Program-made: the position numbers and the translations under genes
Notes under the pieces: model-generated
What the model saw: only the letters and a program-made list of their open reading frames with translations
Told to the model about the DNA's origin: nothing
Database searches by the model: none
Assembly: GCF_032051575.1 (NCBI RefSeq)
Contig: NZ_DAMBYD010000003.1
Span: 1-64,000 of the forward strand
Length of the DNA stretch: 64,000 bases
Direction: 5' to 3'
From: Aminipila sp032051575
Lineage (GTDB): Bacteria; Bacillota; Clostridia; Peptostreptococcales; Anaerovoracaceae
Part shown: piece after piece, positions 18,834 through 27,464 of the stretch
Position numbering within the stretch: position 1 is the stretch's first letter
Layout of the letters: each line of letters starts with the position of its first letter

Positions 18834-18893
18834 TTTGTAAGAGTATTAAAAATTACAAAGAAATTAATTGACCAATTTTAGCCGAATTAATTT
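18834..18893. promoter_or_regulatory. Two inverted repeats upstream of the sigma-54 promoter, candidate activator sites
   Basis: TTTGTAA (18834-18840) and TTACAAA (18853-18859) form one inverted repeat with a 12-bp spacer. AAATTAATT (18861-18869) and AATTAATTT (18885-18893) form a second with a 15-bp spacer. They start about 26 bp upstream of the -24 element, closer than most enhancers. The rest of 18691-19067 is AT-rich with two short GC-rich hairpins near 18907-18974 and no other gene. Confidence 0.4.
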
Positions 18894-19067
18894 GTTTTTT
18901 TTGATAAGCGCCAAAAAATGGGCGTTTTATATTTAATTTTTATATAAAGCGGCAGGTTTCTGCCATTTTATCTTAATAATCTGATCATGTATAAGTAATT
19001 TAGATTACTAAAATTAGAGATGAATATTATATAACAAATCAGTTCATACTTTTAATGAGGTGATAAA

Positions 19068-19193
19068 ATGAATAATACTAATTTAAACAATAAAAAAACA
19101 AATCATAAAAATTCAAAAAATACTCCCCACGTTAATAAAGATCGTAAAACAAAGGAGAAAGAATTTGAAGACCAAAATAATGCTCAAGGATAA
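19068..19193 (+). CDS. Tiny Asn/Lys-rich hydrophilic protein, unknown
   Basis: 41 residues, starting MNNTNLNNKK and ending EDQNNAQG. GAGGTG lies 5 nt before the ATG and a clear terminator follows 15 nt after the stop, so it forms a complete small transcription unit. It is highly charged and rich in Asn and Lys, with no hydrophobic segment or cysteine. It is divergent from the nhaC operon. I do not recognise a family. A second protein of the same flavour occurs at 60948-61094. Confidence 0.6.
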   Translation: MNNTNLNNKKTNHKNSKNTPHVNKDRKTKEKEFEDQNNAQG

Positions 19194-19207
19194 TTTGAGC
19201 TAAATTA

Positions 19208-19242
19208 GAAAAAGCTAATGGATAGAATCCATTAGCTTTTTT
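19208..19242. terminator. Bidirectional terminator between the tiny ORF and the S15 peptidase gene
   Basis: AAAGCTAATGGA and TCCATTAGCTTT form a 12-bp stem with a 5-nt loop. A-run and T-run on either side make it usable from both strands; the two flanking genes converge here. Confidence 0.85.
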
Positions 19243-19256
19243 ATTTAAAACCTACT

Positions 19257-21176
19257 TTAACATAGCATTATAGGTATTTCAACTACTATACTTTCTTGGT
19301 CAATCGTTATATTTGTAACTACAAATGGTCTTTCAGTAGATTCTGGATCAGTACTATATAATATCAAACCAACTTGATGACCCATCTTTACCGTATAATC
19401 GGTAGGAATCATGTCAAAGTTATATTTATAAAACATATCACTTTGAATAGCATCTTTGCTCCAATTACACGTTCTATTCTGAGCATTCATCCAGCCCCTT
19501 GTTATAATTTTATATTCAGAGGGCTCTTTTTCGCTCATAAATCTCATCTCATCATCTATAGGGGTATTTTTCCCCCAGACAATGCCATCTTTTTCGGCAA
19601 TTTCCTGAGTTTCAATTAATCTATATTCCCTTCCAAAATCCACAAGCATTGCACTTAAAATCGCAGTATGTTTATCTATGGCCGCATTAAACTCAACATT
19701 TGTGGTCCCACAAATGCGAATTTCCTCTTTTGGGTTCCATAGATACTTTAAGGAATAATTATTATCCTCTAAGACAACACCCTTTTGCCATTCTGACAAA
19801 TTATTCTTTTTTCGGCTATACTTAGTGGCATCCAAATTATCAACAAAAGTTCTTTCGCTCTTATTTGCTATAGGAAATAAAATCTTTTTACAATTATGAG
19901 TCCCCCATTCCTCTGATTTAAACCATACCCCCTGGTCAAGATTACTCTGAACAAAAACCTCCGATTTTTTATCTTGTATGCCATTGTCAATTTCATATAA
20001 CCAATAATCCATCCATTGATGCAAAATTTTATTAAAGTTAGACCCTTCAAGGTTGTGGATATAGACATGCGCTCCTTGGTGAAGCATCATTCTTCTTGGC
20101 AGATCTCTTTTAACCAGTTCTTCCCACAAAGGAATGCACTGGTTCATCTTAACGTTCCAATCATTTATTCCATGAACTATAAATACAGAGGCTTTTATAT
20201 TGTCAACTAAGTTCAGATAATTTCTCTCATCCCAAAACCTATTATAGTTCCCACTAATTCTGTCCTGCTCCTTTGCCATAATCTTTAAGGCAGTTTCATA
20301 AGGAACTTTTATTTTTAAATAGTCCGCTTCATCTAAAGCCCTGCTACAGCAATAATTTGATAATATCGTGATATCATCACCTTGCCAGCCTAAAGGCGGT
20401 ACATTTAAGCCATTGTACCGATCATACGCAAACCAATTGGAGATTGCCGCTTCTGGAATTATAGTTTTTAACCCCTTTACTCCAGTGGTAGCAACACCTA
20501 TACACATGGTTCCCAGATAGGATTTGCCTGACATGGCAACATTTCCAGTACACCATTCCGCCTTTATCTCAATATTATCAGTTTTATTTGTAAAAGCTCT
20601 GCAACGTCCATTTAGCCAGTCTATAACAGATTTAAACCCCAGTATTTCTTCCCTTGATCCTGATAAGGTAATGCCTTCTGAGCCTCTGGTTCCAAGTCCA
20701 CCACAAAACACAGAAGCATATCCTCTGGAGTTAAAATAGCTGTACCAATCCGTTATGCAATCAAGTTCTATCTCCTCAATTTCAGAAGTTTCAGCAAATC
20801 CTTTGGTTTCTCTTGCTTCATAAGCTAATGCTCTTTTATCTACACTAAAATCATATAAAATCTCTTCTTTATTTATATTTTGCTGTGGAAATACTTTTAA
20901 GTCCTTATCCACATTATAGGGAGTATACCCCTCTTCATTACATGCCATCATATAAGGGTTAGCCACATAAATAGCTGGTACTTTATAACCCTCAAGAGTT
21001 TCTTTTGGCCTCCTGATGTATACTGCAATTAAATCTAGTTTGCCATCGCCATCGGTATCTACAGGTGTTTCCACAAATACTTGCTCAAATAAACATTCTT
21101 TATAATCTACAATGGGCTGAGTTTTATTACCCTTTATTAAACCCTGTATGATATTTTTTTCTCTTTTGCTTAACAT
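19257..21176 (-). CDS. X-Pro dipeptidyl-peptidase / CocE family S15 serine peptidase
   Basis: 639 residues from the ATG at 21176, which overlaps the TAA of the upstream MFS gene (TAATG) and has AGAGGG upstream. The catalytic triad is visible: S219 in GKSYLGT (GxSYxG), D339 in HGINDWNVK and H370 in QGAHVY. The N-terminal half is the alpha/beta-hydrolase core (VDTDGDGKLDLIAVYIRRP; SRGYASVFCGGLGTRGSEG); the C-terminal 200 residues are the beta-rich PepX_C domain (MGHQVGLILYSTDPE near the end). The family releases X-Pro dipeptides or hydrolyses esters/amides. No signal peptide, so cytoplasmic. Translational coupling to a permease points to import and hydrolysis of proline-containing peptides or related compounds (inference). 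Confidence 0.87.
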   Translation of the reverse strand: MLSKREKNIIQGLIKGNKTQPIVDYKECLFEQVFVETPVDTDGDGKLDLIAVYIRRPKETLEGYKVPAIYVANPYMMACNEEGYTPYNVDKDLKVFPQQNINKEEILYDFSVDKRALAYEARETKGFAETSEIEEIELDCITDWYSYFNSRGYASVFCGGLGTRGSEGITLSGSREEILGFKSVIDWLNGRCRAFTNKTDNIEIKAEWCTGNVAMSGKSYLGTMCIGVATTGVKGLKTIIPEAAISNWFAYDRYNGLNVPPLGWQGDDITILSNYCCSRALDEADYLKIKVPYETALKIMAKEQDRISGNYNRFWDERNYLNLVDNIKASVFIVHGINDWNVKMNQCIPLWEELVKRDLPRRMMLHQGAHVYIHNLEGSNFNKILHQWMDYWLYEIDNGIQDKKSEVFVQSNLDQGVWFKSEEWGTHNCKKILFPIANKSERTFVDNLDATKYSRKKNNLSEWQKGVVLEDNNYSLKYLWNPKEEIRICGTTNVEFNAAIDKHTAILSAMLVDFGREYRLIETQEIAEKDGIVWGKNTPIDDEMRFMSEKEPSEYKIITRGWMNAQNRTCNWSKDAIQSDMFYKYNFDMIPTDYTVKMGHQVGLILYSTDPESTERPFVVTNITIDQESIVVEIPIMLC

Positions 21177-22426
21177 TATGCCCTCTTTAAATATCTTTTC
21201 CATATCATTACAAATACTGCACCTATTAGTAACATTACTATTAGGAATCCAAAGAAGTATCTGAAACCAGTAACTCCAGGGAACCCATCAATCAACACTC
21301 CCGCTAGTAAAGAACAGAAAATTTCAGGAAGATAGCCAACCGTTGAAATAACTCCTGCTGCCGTGCCCGAATATTCTTCTGGTATATTGCCCTCATCCAT
21401 CATTGCCCATGTCATAGCATAGTTTACATTGTAGAAGAAATAGATTATTAAAAATAGGATTGTAAATACTGCTATCATACTGCTATTGGCAGGTAAAATT
21501 AATATTCCAGCAGTACCAGCTGCCATTATTAAGAAAGATACTAGCAACAGATTGCCTGTGCCCACTTTATCTGCCAAATACCCACCACCAACGTTGGAAA
21601 TTGGACTAATCCATCTTTTAGCAGCTGCTAAAGCAGCACCAAAGGTAACTGTAGCACCTAAAATGCCTGTAGCATATGGAGTAAAGTAATATAATGATAA
21701 TGTAAATACGTAATTACAGAAGGTAATCAATCCAATAATCCATACTGCTGGTAATCTTAATACCTTTCCAATATCATGAAAGGAAATTCTTTCCCCTCCT
21801 CCAATTTTTTCATTTCCCATCTTAAAGAAAACTAATAATCCACATAAAATAGTTAGTATAGAATAGAAAATAATTACATATTTCATTCCAGTCTGATCAT
21901 CCAAATGCTTAACACCAATTTGGAAAGTTATCACTGCTAAAGGTGCCATAATAGCTGCTACAACACCTCTGCCCCCTTCGAACCAACCAAAAGCTTTTCC
22001 TTGATTATCTGAATCAGAAAGTATACGAACAGCTTTTACACATGCAGGCCAAAAGGCAAATAATGAAGTTATTCCCCAAAAAGCATATAAACAAACCAGC
22101 GCGGTAAAATTCAATGGTAATAAATGAACGAATCCACCGAGACCAGTCCCTACTAGAGACAAGGTTAAAATTGTTTTAATTGAAAACCTGTCGGCAATAA
22201 TTCCACCAAACAGGTAAGAAATCATGCCAAAAATCCCAAGAACACTTCCAAATACGCCCATCTGGGTATTGGTTAAATGATACGCCTCTAAATACGCATC
22301 ATAATAGTCATATCTGAAATATGGCAGACCATAAATAATGGATCCACTTGCTGCTACTAATAAAATTACTAAAAAGTTTTTGGACATTTTTTCTCCAAGT
22401 CCAAGCTTAGAAAATATCTTTTTCAT
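21176..22426 (-). CDS. MFS transporter
   Basis: 416 residues, about 12 transmembrane segments. The start at 22426 is supported by AAGGAG 7 nt upstream; the in-frame codon at 22444 is less likely. The family loop after TM2 reads GGIIADRFSIKT, and the second half has GGYLADKVGTGN, the paired MFS loop motifs. It resembles the OFA/NarK-like branch of MFS only loosely; substrate unknown. It is preceded by the M32-like gene (21 nt) and its stop overlaps the start of the S15 peptidase, so the three are co-expressed. Confidence 0.82.
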   Translation of the reverse strand: MKKIFSKLGLGEKMSKNFLVILLVAASGSIIYGLPYFRYDYYDAYLEAYHLTNTQMGVFGSVLGIFGMISYLFGGIIADRFSIKTILTLSLVGTGLGGFVHLLPLNFTALVCLYAFWGITSLFAFWPACVKAVRILSDSDNQGKAFGWFEGGRGVVAAIMAPLAVITFQIGVKHLDDQTGMKYVIIFYSILTILCGLLVFFKMGNEKIGGGERISFHDIGKVLRLPAVWIIGLITFCNYVFTLSLYYFTPYATGILGATVTFGAALAAAKRWISPISNVGGGYLADKVGTGNLLLVSFLIMAAGTAGILILPANSSMIAVFTILFLIIYFFYNVNYAMTWAMMDEGNIPEEYSGTAAGVISTVGYLPEIFCSLLAGVLIDGFPGVTGFRYFFGFLIVMLLIGAVFVMIWKRYLKRA

Positions 22427-22447
22427 ACTGTTTCTCCTTATCACGTT

Positions 22448-23971
22448 CTACAAATCATATAATTCATAATATTTTCTTCTAAGATAACTAATATAATATT
22501 TTGAAGAGACACCACCTCCTGTTACTTTTTTTATTAGGTCTGAAGCACTATATACCGCTCCACATTTATGAACATTTTCAGCTAACCAATTATGTATTTT
22601 TTTAAATTGCCCTGTAAAAATCAGTTCTTCTAATGAACCAATTTCATTCTCCATCATAGCAGCGAACTGCGCAGCCATAAGGTTAGCTAAAAAGTAACTT
22701 GGAAAGAATCCGAAATATCCTGCTGCCCACTGTATATCCTGAAGGACACCCTGGCTATTATTAGGAGGATCTATTCCTAGGTATTCTTTATATTTTTTAT
22801 TCCAAACTTCGGGTAATTGGCTGACACTTATTTGTCCATTAATAAGCTCTTTTTCAAGTTCATATCGAATAATAATATGGAGTGTATAGGTAAGCTCATC
22901 AGCATCAATTCTAATTAATGAAGGTTCAACCTTATTTATATTTTTATAAAATTCCTCAGGCTTTAATTTCTCAAACTGGGGAGAAAGTCTCTTCAACTTA
23001 CTGCATATTGAATCACTAAATCCTCTGCTTCTTCCTACAATATTTTCATAAAATCTTCCTATAGCTTCTTCCACCCCAAAAGAAGCAACCTCTGCGAGCA
23101 ATGTACTCATAAGATTCTTATCAATGTCCTGCTCATACAAGCCTTTGCCCCCCTCATGCAGGGTGTTGAAAATACCAGTTTTTATATTATTTTCATTATA
23201 AGATGTGACAATTCTTACATCCTCAGGAGAGCTAGCTAATGTTGTAGGATGCGCTCCTTGGTCTAATCGTCCAGAATTAAAATCAAATCCAATAGTAGAT
23301 AATATCCATTCAGATAATTCCTTTTGTTTTTCAATTGTTAATGATATTCTGTCAGGCTCATTGTTCTTTGCCGCATTTCCTTCTTTTTCCCTTATTTGGT
23401 TTAATAGCTCTATAATAGAATCTCTTAGTTCACTAGAAAGCTTGTCTATCTCCTTTACGGTCATACCTTCTTCATAATACCCAATGAGTGCATCATACGG
23501 ATTTTCTTCATATCCCCAGTATTCTGCGAAATATTTAAAGTATTCTACAATTTTCTCTAAATAAGGGCTAAAAAGTTTAAAGTCATCCTTCCCTTTAGCC
23601 TTTTCCCAGATTTGTTCTGCGTTGGCAATCAGTGATATATATTGCCCATACTCTCTTTCTGGAATTTTATTTACATAAGAGTTATTTTTTTTAATCCTGA
23701 TTACCATACCATTTACTATTTTATCGTTTCGCTTATTTCCATCAAAATACTCTACATACTTTTTTAACTGACTATCAGAAAGAGCTTTATATAATTCTTC
23801 TGCTAAAAAACCCATAACCTGACTACGATACTCAATGCCATTCATAGGCATATAGGTGATTTTATCCCAATAAATCAGAGAATTCAGCGTATATTTAAGA
23901 TATTCTATTCTCCTAACTTTTTCTTTAAATTCAAATAGCATTTTTCCGTATTTGTCACTTTGTTTATTCAT
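22448..23971 (-). CDS. M32 (Taq-type) carboxypeptidase homologue with altered zinc motif
   Basis: 507 residues, the normal M32 length. The start at 23971 is chosen for GAGGTT 8 nt upstream. Family landmarks: LIYWDKITYMPMNG (usual WDxxTxMP), QGAHPTTLASSPEDVRIVTSY (usual HPxT...DVRITT), and the end (YFPSYFLANLMAAQF). The active-site helix, HExGH in M32 enzymes, reads H272-E-G-G-K276: the second zinc histidine is lysine. The following block, usually HESQSRxWEN, reads EEAIGRFYEN, so its histidine is also lost while E302, the likely third ligand, is kept. The frame is intact. It may be non-catalytic or use a changed chemistry. First structural gene of the peptide cluster. Confidence 0.85.
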   Translation of the reverse strand: MNKQSDKYGKMLFEFKEKVRRIEYLKYTLNSLIYWDKITYMPMNGIEYRSQVMGFLAEELYKALSDSQLKKYVEYFDGNKRNDKIVNGMVIRIKKNNSYVNKIPEREYGQYISLIANAEQIWEKAKGKDDFKLFSPYLEKIVEYFKYFAEYWGYEENPYDALIGYYEEGMTVKEIDKLSSELRDSIIELLNQIREKEGNAAKNNEPDRISLTIEKQKELSEWILSTIGFDFNSGRLDQGAHPTTLASSPEDVRIVTSYNENNIKTGIFNTLHEGGKGLYEQDIDKNLMSTLLAEVASFGVEEAIGRFYENIVGRSRGFSDSICSKLKRLSPQFEKLKPEEFYKNINKVEPSLIRIDADELTYTLHIIIRYELEKELINGQISVSQLPEVWNKKYKEYLGIDPPNNSQGVLQDIQWAAGYFGFFPSYFLANLMAAQFAAMMENEIGSLEELIFTGQFKKIHNWLAENVHKCGAVYSASDLIKKVTGGGVSSKYYISYLRRKYYELYDL

Positions 23972-24004
23972 AACTACTAACCTCATTTTAGTTTGATTTT
24001 ATTT

Positions 24005-24556
24005 TTACTTGTATTTATATTGAGTAAAAAATGGATGCAATGAATTCCCTGTAAATAATTCTTTAGGTTCTTTAGGTATATGATTATCTCCTGTAGGCTT
24101 TGTCCGTATTAAAAGGTTTTCATCTTCTACAGTTTCAATTAATGCCAAAAGTATCTTGGCTTCTCTTTTTGCTTTCTGTAAATTAAACTTATGCGTTCTC
24201 ACTGTTGCAGCACTGATTCCCATCTTCTCACATATCATTTTGTTATCCATCTGCTCATACATATTTGTTAAAATATTTTTTTGTATGTCCGTTAGCCCAC
24301 AGATTTGCTTATCAAGATTCAAGAGCGCATGAAATGAGCCCCCATGCTCCTCTTTAATATGCTCTATTGCTGCTTTTTCTGCTGTAAACATCCTTCCGTG
24401 ATTAGAATAGATTATACCCTCTTCAAACACTTCTCCACAAAATATACAAGTATACTCTTGAGTTTCTTCTTTTATAACATATCCATTTATTAATTCTGCA
24501 ATTGAAAGATCCTTAAAGTCTGCATAACTTTCATTTCCTTCTATTTTTCCGTTCAT
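24005..24556 (-). CDS. LuxR-type HTH regulator with N-terminal Cys/His domain
   Basis: 183 residues. The N-terminal half has CIFCGEVFEEGIIYSN followed by HIKEEHG, a possible zinc site of the C-x2-C...H-x4-H kind. The C-terminal half (about 90-150) is a LuxR/GerE-type helix-turn-helix: LTDIQKNILTNMYEQMDNKMI then KMGISAATVRTHKFNLQKAKREAK. No receiver domain. It is 33 nt upstream of the M32-like gene on the same strand and divergent from yitT, so it probably controls the peptide cluster. The family resembles DNA-binding proteins seen in Firmicutes, but I cannot give a symbol. Confidence 0.75.
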   Translation of the reverse strand: MNGKIEGNESYADFKDLSIAELINGYVIKEETQEYTCIFCGEVFEEGIIYSNHGRMFTAEKAAIEHIKEEHGGSFHALLNLDKQICGLTDIQKNILTNMYEQMDNKMICEKMGISAATVRTHKFNLQKAKREAKILLALIETVEDENLLIRTKPTGDNHIPKEPKELFTGNSLHPFFTQYKYK

Positions 24557-24774
24557 TTTCGCTCCTACTTTGTAAACAAATTTAAATAACGTTTATATAT
24601 AACCAAACATTACCACATTTCATTTATATTTTCAATTACTATTTTGTTAACAGGTAATTTATTCTAAAAAAAGGTAATATTATGAATAATTTTGTGTTAT
24701 GATAATTGTTGGTATTTTTAACATCATATAATATATTGGGAACTTTATTTACATTAAAAGGAGATTTTAATAAA

Positions 24775-25638
24775 ATGAAAAAGTATCAACAGCTGCTATC
24801 AACTTCTTTAATCATTTTTGTTGCAAACATTGTTTTGGCTTTTGCAGTAGCCTGCTTTATAAGGCCTCATGGAATCATTATGGGAGGCGCAACAGGGTTA
24901 TCATTAACACTTGAACATTATCTGGGCGTAAATCTTTCCATTACTCTTACCATTTTAAATGTATGCCTATTTCTTCTAGGTTTCTTTTTCCTAGGGAAAA
25001 GATTTGCACTTACTACAATATTGAGTACGTTTCTTTATCCACTTTTTGTCAGTATATTCTTGTCCATTAAACCATTGTCAAAGCTTACAGAAGATGTACT
25101 GCTTTCCACTATTTTAGGTGGAATACTTTTGGGGGTTGGTATGGGTTTAATCTTAAGGATGGGAGCATCTACAGGCGGCATGGATATCCCTCCACTGATT
25201 CTAAATAAAAAATTTCATATTCCTGTGGCATTATCCTTATACACCTTTGACACCTGCATACTACTGACACAAATTGGCTTTTCAACAACTGAACAAGTTT
25301 TATATGGTGTACTATTCACTATACTCACCAGCTCTATCGTAAATAAAGTTATACTTTCGGGTACACAACGTTCCCAGCTGTTTATTATTTCAAAAGAATA
25401 TAACAAAATAAGAGATGCACTTCTTCACGACTTAAATTTGGGAGTCTCTTTGATTTGTATGGAAACGGCTATGACCCAGAACCCCCAAATGGCGGTACTT
25501 TGTGTGACTACAAGTAGAAAAGTATATAGTGTTAACGCAGTGGTTCAACAAATTGATCCTAGCGCATTTATAACAATAAGCAGTATTAATGAGGTTAAAG
25601 GCAGAGGTTTTAGTTTTGACAGAGACCCTACTAATTAA
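24775..25638 (+). CDS. YitT family membrane protein (DUF161 + DUF2179)
   Basis: 287 residues. The start at 24775 has AAGGAG upstream; the frame also opens earlier at 24706 without a site. Five or six hydrophobic segments carry the YitT hallmarks RPHGIIMGGATGLSL and LGVGMGLILRMGASTGGMDIPPL. The C-terminal DUF2179 domain is soluble (SQLFIISKEYNKIRDAL to INEVKGRGFSF). The molecular role of the family is not known. It has its own terminator at 25648-25688 and lies divergent from the LuxR-type gene. Confidence 0.85.
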   Translation: MKKYQQLLSTSLIIFVANIVLAFAVACFIRPHGIIMGGATGLSLTLEHYLGVNLSITLTILNVCLFLLGFFFLGKRFALTTILSTFLYPLFVSIFLSIKPLSKLTEDVLLSTILGGILLGVGMGLILRMGASTGGMDIPPLILNKKFHIPVALSLYTFDTCILLTQIGFSTTEQVLYGVLFTILTSSIVNKVILSGTQRSQLFIISKEYNKIRDALLHDLNLGVSLICMETAMTQNPQMAVLCVTTSRKVYSVNAVVQQIDPSAFITISSINEVKGRGFSFDRDPTN

Positions 25639-25647
25639 TAAATAAAC

Positions 25648-25688
25648 AGCACCGCAGATTAGAATATAATTTGTCGGTGCTATTTTTT
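25648..25688 (+). terminator. Terminator of yitT
   Basis: AGCACCG (25648-25654) pairs with CGGTGCT (25675-25681), followed by ATTTTTT. Confidence 0.75.
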
Positions 25689-25695
25689 GCGCGCA

Positions 25696-25727
25696 TTGTA
25701 AACCTGTATCATTTTTTCAGTTTACAT
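25696..25727 (+). promoter_or_regulatory. BirA-type biotin operator
   Basis: TTGTAAACC (25696-25704), 14 bp, then AGTTTACAT (25719-25727), an imperfect dyad close to the Gram-positive BirA consensus TTGTAAACC-N14..16-GGTTTACAA. Its right arm overlaps the -35 of the bio promoter, so bound BirA-biotinyl-AMP would block transcription. Confidence 0.8.
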
Positions 25728-25749
25728 TCATAACACCTTGTGTTATACT
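25721..25749 (+). promoter_or_regulatory. Sigma-A promoter of the bioY-bioB-bioD operon
   Basis: -35 TTTACA (25721-25726), 17-bp spacer, -10 TATACT (25744-25749). The leader that follows (to 25847) has a 9-bp dyad, CATTTGTTT (25773-25781) with AAACAAATG (25813-25821), of unknown significance. Confidence 0.75.
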
Positions 25750-25847
25750 AGCCCTAGATTAGCAAAGTTTTACATTTGTTTAATTACGATTCATTTTGTA
25801 ATCTAATTAGTAAAACAAATGCTAAATTTTATGGCAAGGAGTTTATT

Positions 25848-26438
25848 ATGAACATAGAAAATACCACTATTTTAACTGCAAAAAGAAAAATCACTACCAG
25901 TCAAATGGTTTTATGCGCCTTATTCACTGCTTTAACTGCTGTCGGTGCTTTCATTCAAATTCCAGTACCTTTTATGGACTATTTTACCTTACAATTCTTG
26001 TTTGTTACACTTGCGGGTATGATTCTTGGGTCACGTCTGGGGAGTATTGCTATAGGTACTTATGTTCTAATGGGCCTGTTGGGCATTCCTATCTTCGCTG
26101 CTGGAGGCGGGATACAATACATATTCAGGCCAAGCTTCGGATATTTAATAGGTTTTATTCTAACTGCCTTGTTCGTAGGTCTTTTATGTGAAAATTTTAA
26201 AAATGCTACTTTAAAACATTATTTAACTGCTGCCTATATTGGCATGTTTATTACTTACGCTATTGGTTTTGCCTATAAATACTTTATGCTAAATTTCTAT
26301 ATGCACGAACCTACTGCTATTTGGGCTGTTATTACAGCCTCTCTTCCTCTTGATATTCCAGGGGATGCTCTTTTATGTGTATTGGCTTCGCTGTTAGCTG
26401 TACGTATCTGTAAAGCGTTAAAAAGATTGGGGATTTAG
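25848..26438 (+). CDS. bioY: Biotin transporter BioY (S component)
   Basis: 196 residues from the ATG at 25848, which has AAGGAG 6 nt upstream; the longer frame to 25776 lacks one and would lie in the leader. Six hydrophobic segments with the BioY signatures ALFTALTAVGAFIQIPVPF, GxRLGxxAIGTYVLMGLLGIPIFAAGGG and RPSFGYLIGF. BioY binds biotin in the membrane and works alone or with the shared ECF energising module, which is not in this window. It is the first gene behind the BirA-like operator and ends 2 nt before bioB. Confidence 0.95.
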   Translation: MNIENTTILTAKRKITTSQMVLCALFTALTAVGAFIQIPVPFMDYFTLQFLFVTLAGMILGSRLGSIAIGTYVLMGLLGIPIFAAGGGIQYIFRPSFGYLIGFILTALFVGLLCENFKNATLKHYLTAAYIGMFITYAIGFAYKYFMLNFYMHEPTAIWAVITASLPLDIPGDALLCVLASLLAVRICKALKRLGI

Positions 26439-26440
26439 AA

Positions 26441-27418
26441 ATGATAAAAAAATTAAAGGATAAAATCACTAATGGGTATAAAATCACAAAAGAGGAAGCG
26501 TTAAGTCTATATGAGATATCATTATACTCCAAGGAGAAATTGGATGCTCTTTGTCATGCCGCTAATGAAATTCGAAAGCAGTACTGCGGAAATGATTTTG
26601 ATATTTGCACTATTATAAATGGAAAATGTGGACGTTGTTCTGAAGACTGTAAATATTGTGCCCAGTCTGTACATTACCCAGTAGATACAGAAAATCACCC
26701 TCTGCTTGATACAGAACCATTGCTAGACGGAGCAAAATATAATAGAGATAAAGGCATCCTGCGTTATTCCATAGTTACCTCAGGCAGAACACTTACAGGC
26801 AATGAATTAGAACAGTTGTGTGAAAGTTATAATAAGATTCATGCCAACTCGGATATAGCACTATGTGCTTCCCATGGGCTTTTAACTTATGAACAGTTCA
26901 TAAAATTAAAGAATGCTGGAGTAGTTCGTTATCATAATAACTTAGAGACTTCCAAAAGGAATTTTCCCTATATCTGCACCACCCATACCTACGAGGATAA
27001 AATATCTGCAATTAAAGCTGCCCAAAAGGCTGGGCTTACAGTCTGTAGTGGTGGAATAATGGGACTTGGAGAAACTATGGAGGACAGGATTAGTATGGCT
27101 TTTGATCTAAGAGAATTAGATATAAAGTCTGTGCCAATAAATATTTTAAATCCTATACCTCATACACCTTTTGAAAATAATACAATTTTAAGTATTGAAG
27201 AAGTAAAAACAATTGTCGCTGTCTTTCGCTTTATTCTTCCAGATGCAGCCCTCAGACTGGCAGGTGGAAGAGGCCTTTTAGCCGATAAAGGACGTAGTGT
27301 ATTTACATCAGGTGCAAATGCGGCTATATCCGGAGATATGCTTACCACCTCTGGTATCAGTATTAGCTATGATATGGATATGATAAAAGACTTGGGATTT
27401 AAAACCTCTAAACTTTAA
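26441..27418 (+). CDS. bioB: Biotin synthase
   Basis: 325 residues. Radical SAM enzyme inserting sulfur into dethiobiotin. The 4Fe-4S motif is visible in CSEDCKYCAQS (C-x3-C-x2-C), preceded by NGKCGRC. Other conserved blocks: YSIVTSGR, HNLETS as HNNLETSKRNFP, GGIMGLGET, and NPIPHTPFEN with the end RLAGGRG. Two nt after bioY, with its ribosome site inside the end of bioY. bioA and bioF are not in the window. Confidence 0.97.
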   Translation: MIKKLKDKITNGYKITKEEALSLYEISLYSKEKLDALCHAANEIRKQYCGNDFDICTIINGKCGRCSEDCKYCAQSVHYPVDTENHPLLDTEPLLDGAKYNRDKGILRYSIVTSGRTLTGNELEQLCESYNKIHANSDIALCASHGLLTYEQFIKLKNAGVVRYHNNLETSKRNFPYICTTHTYEDKISAIKAAQKAGLTVCSGGIMGLGETMEDRISMAFDLRELDIKSVPINILNPIPHTPFENNTILSIEEVKTIVAVFRFILPDAALRLAGGRGLLADKGRSVFTSGANAAISGDMLTTSGISISYDMDMIKDLGFKTSKL

Positions 27419-27464
27419 CATTTCAATGCTGTGCAAAATTTTTATCATCAACTTAGGAGTCAAA

